Positions 62,353 to 64,000 of a stretch of DNA of 64,000 bases are shown in pieces; position 1 is the stretch's first letter; every line of letters begins with the position of its first letter. The DNA is taken from NCBI RefSeq assembly GCF_018918285.1, contig NZ_JAHLQF010000004.1, positions 1 to 64,000 on the forward strand, given 5' to 3'. The notes below the pieces were generated by a model. It was not told where the DNA came from. It did not search any database and saw nothing but the letters and a program-made list of their open reading frames with translations. This DNA is from Clostridium mobile (lineage in GTDB: Bacteria > Bacillota > Clostridia > Clostridiales > Clostridiaceae). Made by a program: the position numbers and the translations under genes.

Positions 62353-64000
62353 TTATTCCTTAATTTTAAACACATTTACTTCTTTTAATAATTCACTAGT
62401 TAATCCACCTAAATCCGTAGCCGTTCTTGCTACCTCTTCTGCTGAAAAATTCATTTCCTGTGAAGAAGCTGCTATTTGTTCTGATGAAGCAGATGTCTCC
62501 TCAGCAATAGATGATGCTCCTACTATCTTTTCAAATATACTATTCTTCTCTTCATCTATAGATGTTGCTGATTTATTTAAAGCATTTATCTTAGGTACTA
62601 TTTCTTCAATAGATATAATAATATTTTCAAAAGAATCCAATGAATCCTTTATTACATAGGAAGAATCTTTTAACTCTTTATCTATATGTCCAGTAGATTG
62701 TACAATATTTTTAGTCTCTTTTGATATTTCACTTATGAGGACACTTATATTGTTTGATGACTTTTTACTTTGCTCTGCTAATTTTCTTATTTCCTCTGCA
62801 ACTACTGCAAACCCCTTGCCGGACTCCCCTGCTCTTGCAGCTTCAATTGCCGCATTTAATGAAAGTAAATTTGTTTGCTCGGATATATTATTTATAAGTA
62901 TAGTTATCTCGTCTATTTTATTTATATTTTTACCCAAACTGTCTATCTTCCCTACAAAATTTTCAAAGGATTGTTCTACATATTCAAAGGAACCCTCTAA
63001 GTTTTTCATCTTATTGCTGCTTCCATTGGCAGTAGTAGCAATTTCATTTGAAACATTGTTCACTTCATTTAATCTATTAACCATTTCTTTAATGTTGTTG
63101 TCAAATCTATCTAATATACTAATTATGCCCACTAAATTTTCCGCTTGCTCCCCAGTACCCTTTGCCACACCATTTATAGCAGTTGATATATTTTCAGAGG
63201 AAGATGCCATTTCCTCTGAAACTGCACTTAAATTCTCACATGATGCATTTATTAAATTGCTTTTCTCCTTTAAGCTTTTTATAATATTTCCAAAATTATT
63301 TATTGTATTTTGTATGTACATTTTCATTTTTTCAAATTCATTTCTTCCATCTTCTTTAAGTTCTAAATCTAAATTTCCTGAGGACATTTCCTTTAATGTA
63401 CAATCTATTTCTTTTAAAAATCTTTTGAAATTCTTCACAGTGCCCATGGATAATGAAGCAAAAATTATTATACAAGAAGCTATAATTATTAGAAGTATAG
63501 CTCTATTGCTAGTAAATATTTCATTACTTTCCCTCTTATGTTTTTCTGCCAATTTAATATTGTAATCTTGAAAGTCATTTAAAAAACTTTCTATTTGCAT
63601 CCCCATTTCTGTTATTTTATCTGCTTCTTCTTTTGATAAAGGACTCCCTCCTTTAGAGGACATAACGGATTTTTTTGCTATGTCTAAATAAGTTTTATAA
63701 CTCTCCTCAAAAGTCTTTAGATATTTTAATTGTGTTTCATCAGAATTAGACTTGTACTCATTAATGTTTTTCATTATTTTCTTATCACTTTCATCTATGC
63801 GGCTCATATATTTTTCATCAAAATTTAAATCCGCATTTGCACAGTTTAGTCTTATTAACACAAAATTTTCTCTTATTTCAGATATGTTAGTGATAGGAAT
63901 CAACCCATCTTCATAGATAGCTAAAGCATTATTGTTGATTCTAGCTATACCAGTTACGCCATATGCCCCAATAATCAAGTTAGAGATTATCGCAATAATT
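62353..64000 (-). CDS. Methyl-accepting chemotaxis protein (4HB_MCP sensor), 5' end off-window
   Basis: At least 549 residues are visible. The open frame continues to the right edge: the last bases still encode a transmembrane helix ([16 protein letters not shown]), so the true start lies beyond 64000 and an internal TTG near 63978 is not the start. After it come a four-helix-bundle sensor (about 150 residues), transmembrane helix 2 ([20 protein letters not shown]), HAMP, and the signalling tip [21 protein letters not shown]. It ends 160 bp upstream of the cobalamin riboswitch. Confidence 0.88.
   Translation of the reverse strand, partial: IIAIISNLIIGAYGVTGIARINNNALAIYEDGLIPITNISEIRENFVLIRLNCANADLNFDEKYMSRIDESDKKIMKNINEYKSNSDETQLKYLKTFEESYKTYLDIAKKSVMSSKGGSPLSKEEADKITEMGMQIESFLNDFQDYNIKLAEKHKRESNEIFTSNRAILLIIIASCIIIFASLSMGTVKNFKRFLKEIDCTLKEMSSGNLDLELKEDGRNEFEKMKMYIQNTINNFGNIIKSLKEKSNLINASCENLSAVSEEMASSSENISTAINGVAKGTGEQAENLVGIISILDRFDNNIKEMVNRLNEVNNVSNEIATTANGSSNKMKNLEGSFEYVEQSFENFVGKIDSLGKNINKIDEITILINNISEQTNLLSLNAAIEAARAGESGKGFAVVAEEIRKLAEQSKKSSNNISVLISEISKETKNIVQSTGHIDKELKDSSYVIKDSLDSFENIIISIEEIVPKINALNKSATSIDEEKNSIFEKIVGASSIAEETSASSEQIAASSQEMNFSAEEVARTATDLGGLTSELLKEVNVFKIKE

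Noticed and set aside
1-64000. CRISPR array, tRNA, rRNA or prophage
   Set aside because: No regularly spaced identical repeats with unique spacers, no tRNA-like cloverleaf and no structural phage genes were recognised.

Overview
The window is AT-rich DNA of a Gram-positive, endospore-former-type anaerobe, most likely a Clostridium sensu stricto. The evidence is strong GGAGG ribosome sites, frequent TTG/GTG starts, cell-wall-binding-repeat-2 (CWB2) surface proteins, a MurT/GatD pair, a YabE-like 3D-domain protein and several chemoreceptors. I cannot name the species. There are no rRNA or tRNA genes, no CRISPR array and no prophage. The left edge cuts an IS3-family insertion sequence and the right edge cuts a chemoreceptor gene.

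Layout. 0-7.4 kb: IS end, membrane-anchored TPR protein, then a cell-envelope run (CapA-like protein, MurT, GatD, LtaS-like phosphoglycerol transferase). 7.5-11.7 kb: chemoreceptor, EAL phosphodiesterase, DUF2294 protein, polysaccharide deacetylase. 11.8-24.3 kb: ClpB under a CtsR-type operator, two tandem HTH-TPR regulators, a small YtxH-like protein, RNase HI, a DUF1232 protein, a second-type FtsH, rhomboid protease and HD-GYP protein. 24.5-27 kb: Fur-family regulator, MntP-like exporter and a REP-associated tyrosine transposase (RAYT). 27.2-35.3 kb: a block of secreted or surface proteins (SLAP, two CWB2 proteins, an Ig-like protein, a DUF5050-type beta-propeller protein). 35.6-46.4 kb: GalU, two VanZ-like proteins, a radical SAM/SPASM protein, M48 protease, phosphoglucomutase, YabE-like protein and an SGNH hydrolase. 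46.9-52.3 kb: PIG-L deacetylase, DUF4358 lipoprotein and MATE pump. 52.5-55.6 kb: a TauABC/SsuABC-like transporter operon. 55.9-64 kb: glucosaminidase, chemoreceptor, a cobalamin-riboswitch-controlled ECF metal transporter and a partial chemoreceptor.

The most interesting signals are these. (1) A perfect 7-1-7 Fur box precedes an operon whose first gene encodes a short protein keeping all four cysteines of the [FeFe]-hydrogenase H-cluster signatures, fused to nothing and followed by a TauABC-like transporter. (2) A RAYT gene flanked by inverted GGGGAC(G/A)G(T/G)TCA elements, with about 17 such REP units in the window. Several lie inside reading frames (FtsH C-terminus, SLAP N-terminus, a signal peptide), and one REPIN sits in the clpB 5' leader between a CtsR-controlled promoter and the start codon. 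(3) A separate family of roughly 65-nt hairpins (six copies, two diverged types) embedded in larger composite noncoding units at 46.5, 49.7 and 57.0 kb, with compensatory base-pair changes between copies. (4) A 39-bp tandem array made from the 3' end of gatD. (5) A CbiMQO cassette under B12 riboswitch control that has a NikL-like protein where CbiN would be expected.

The dominant theme is cell envelope and surface biology (lipid II amidation, glycerophosphate polymer synthesis, sugar nucleotide supply through Pgm and GalU, wall hydrolases and deacetylases, S-layer-like proteins). Around it sit c-di-GMP and chemotaxis signalling, proteostasis, and metal or iron transport.
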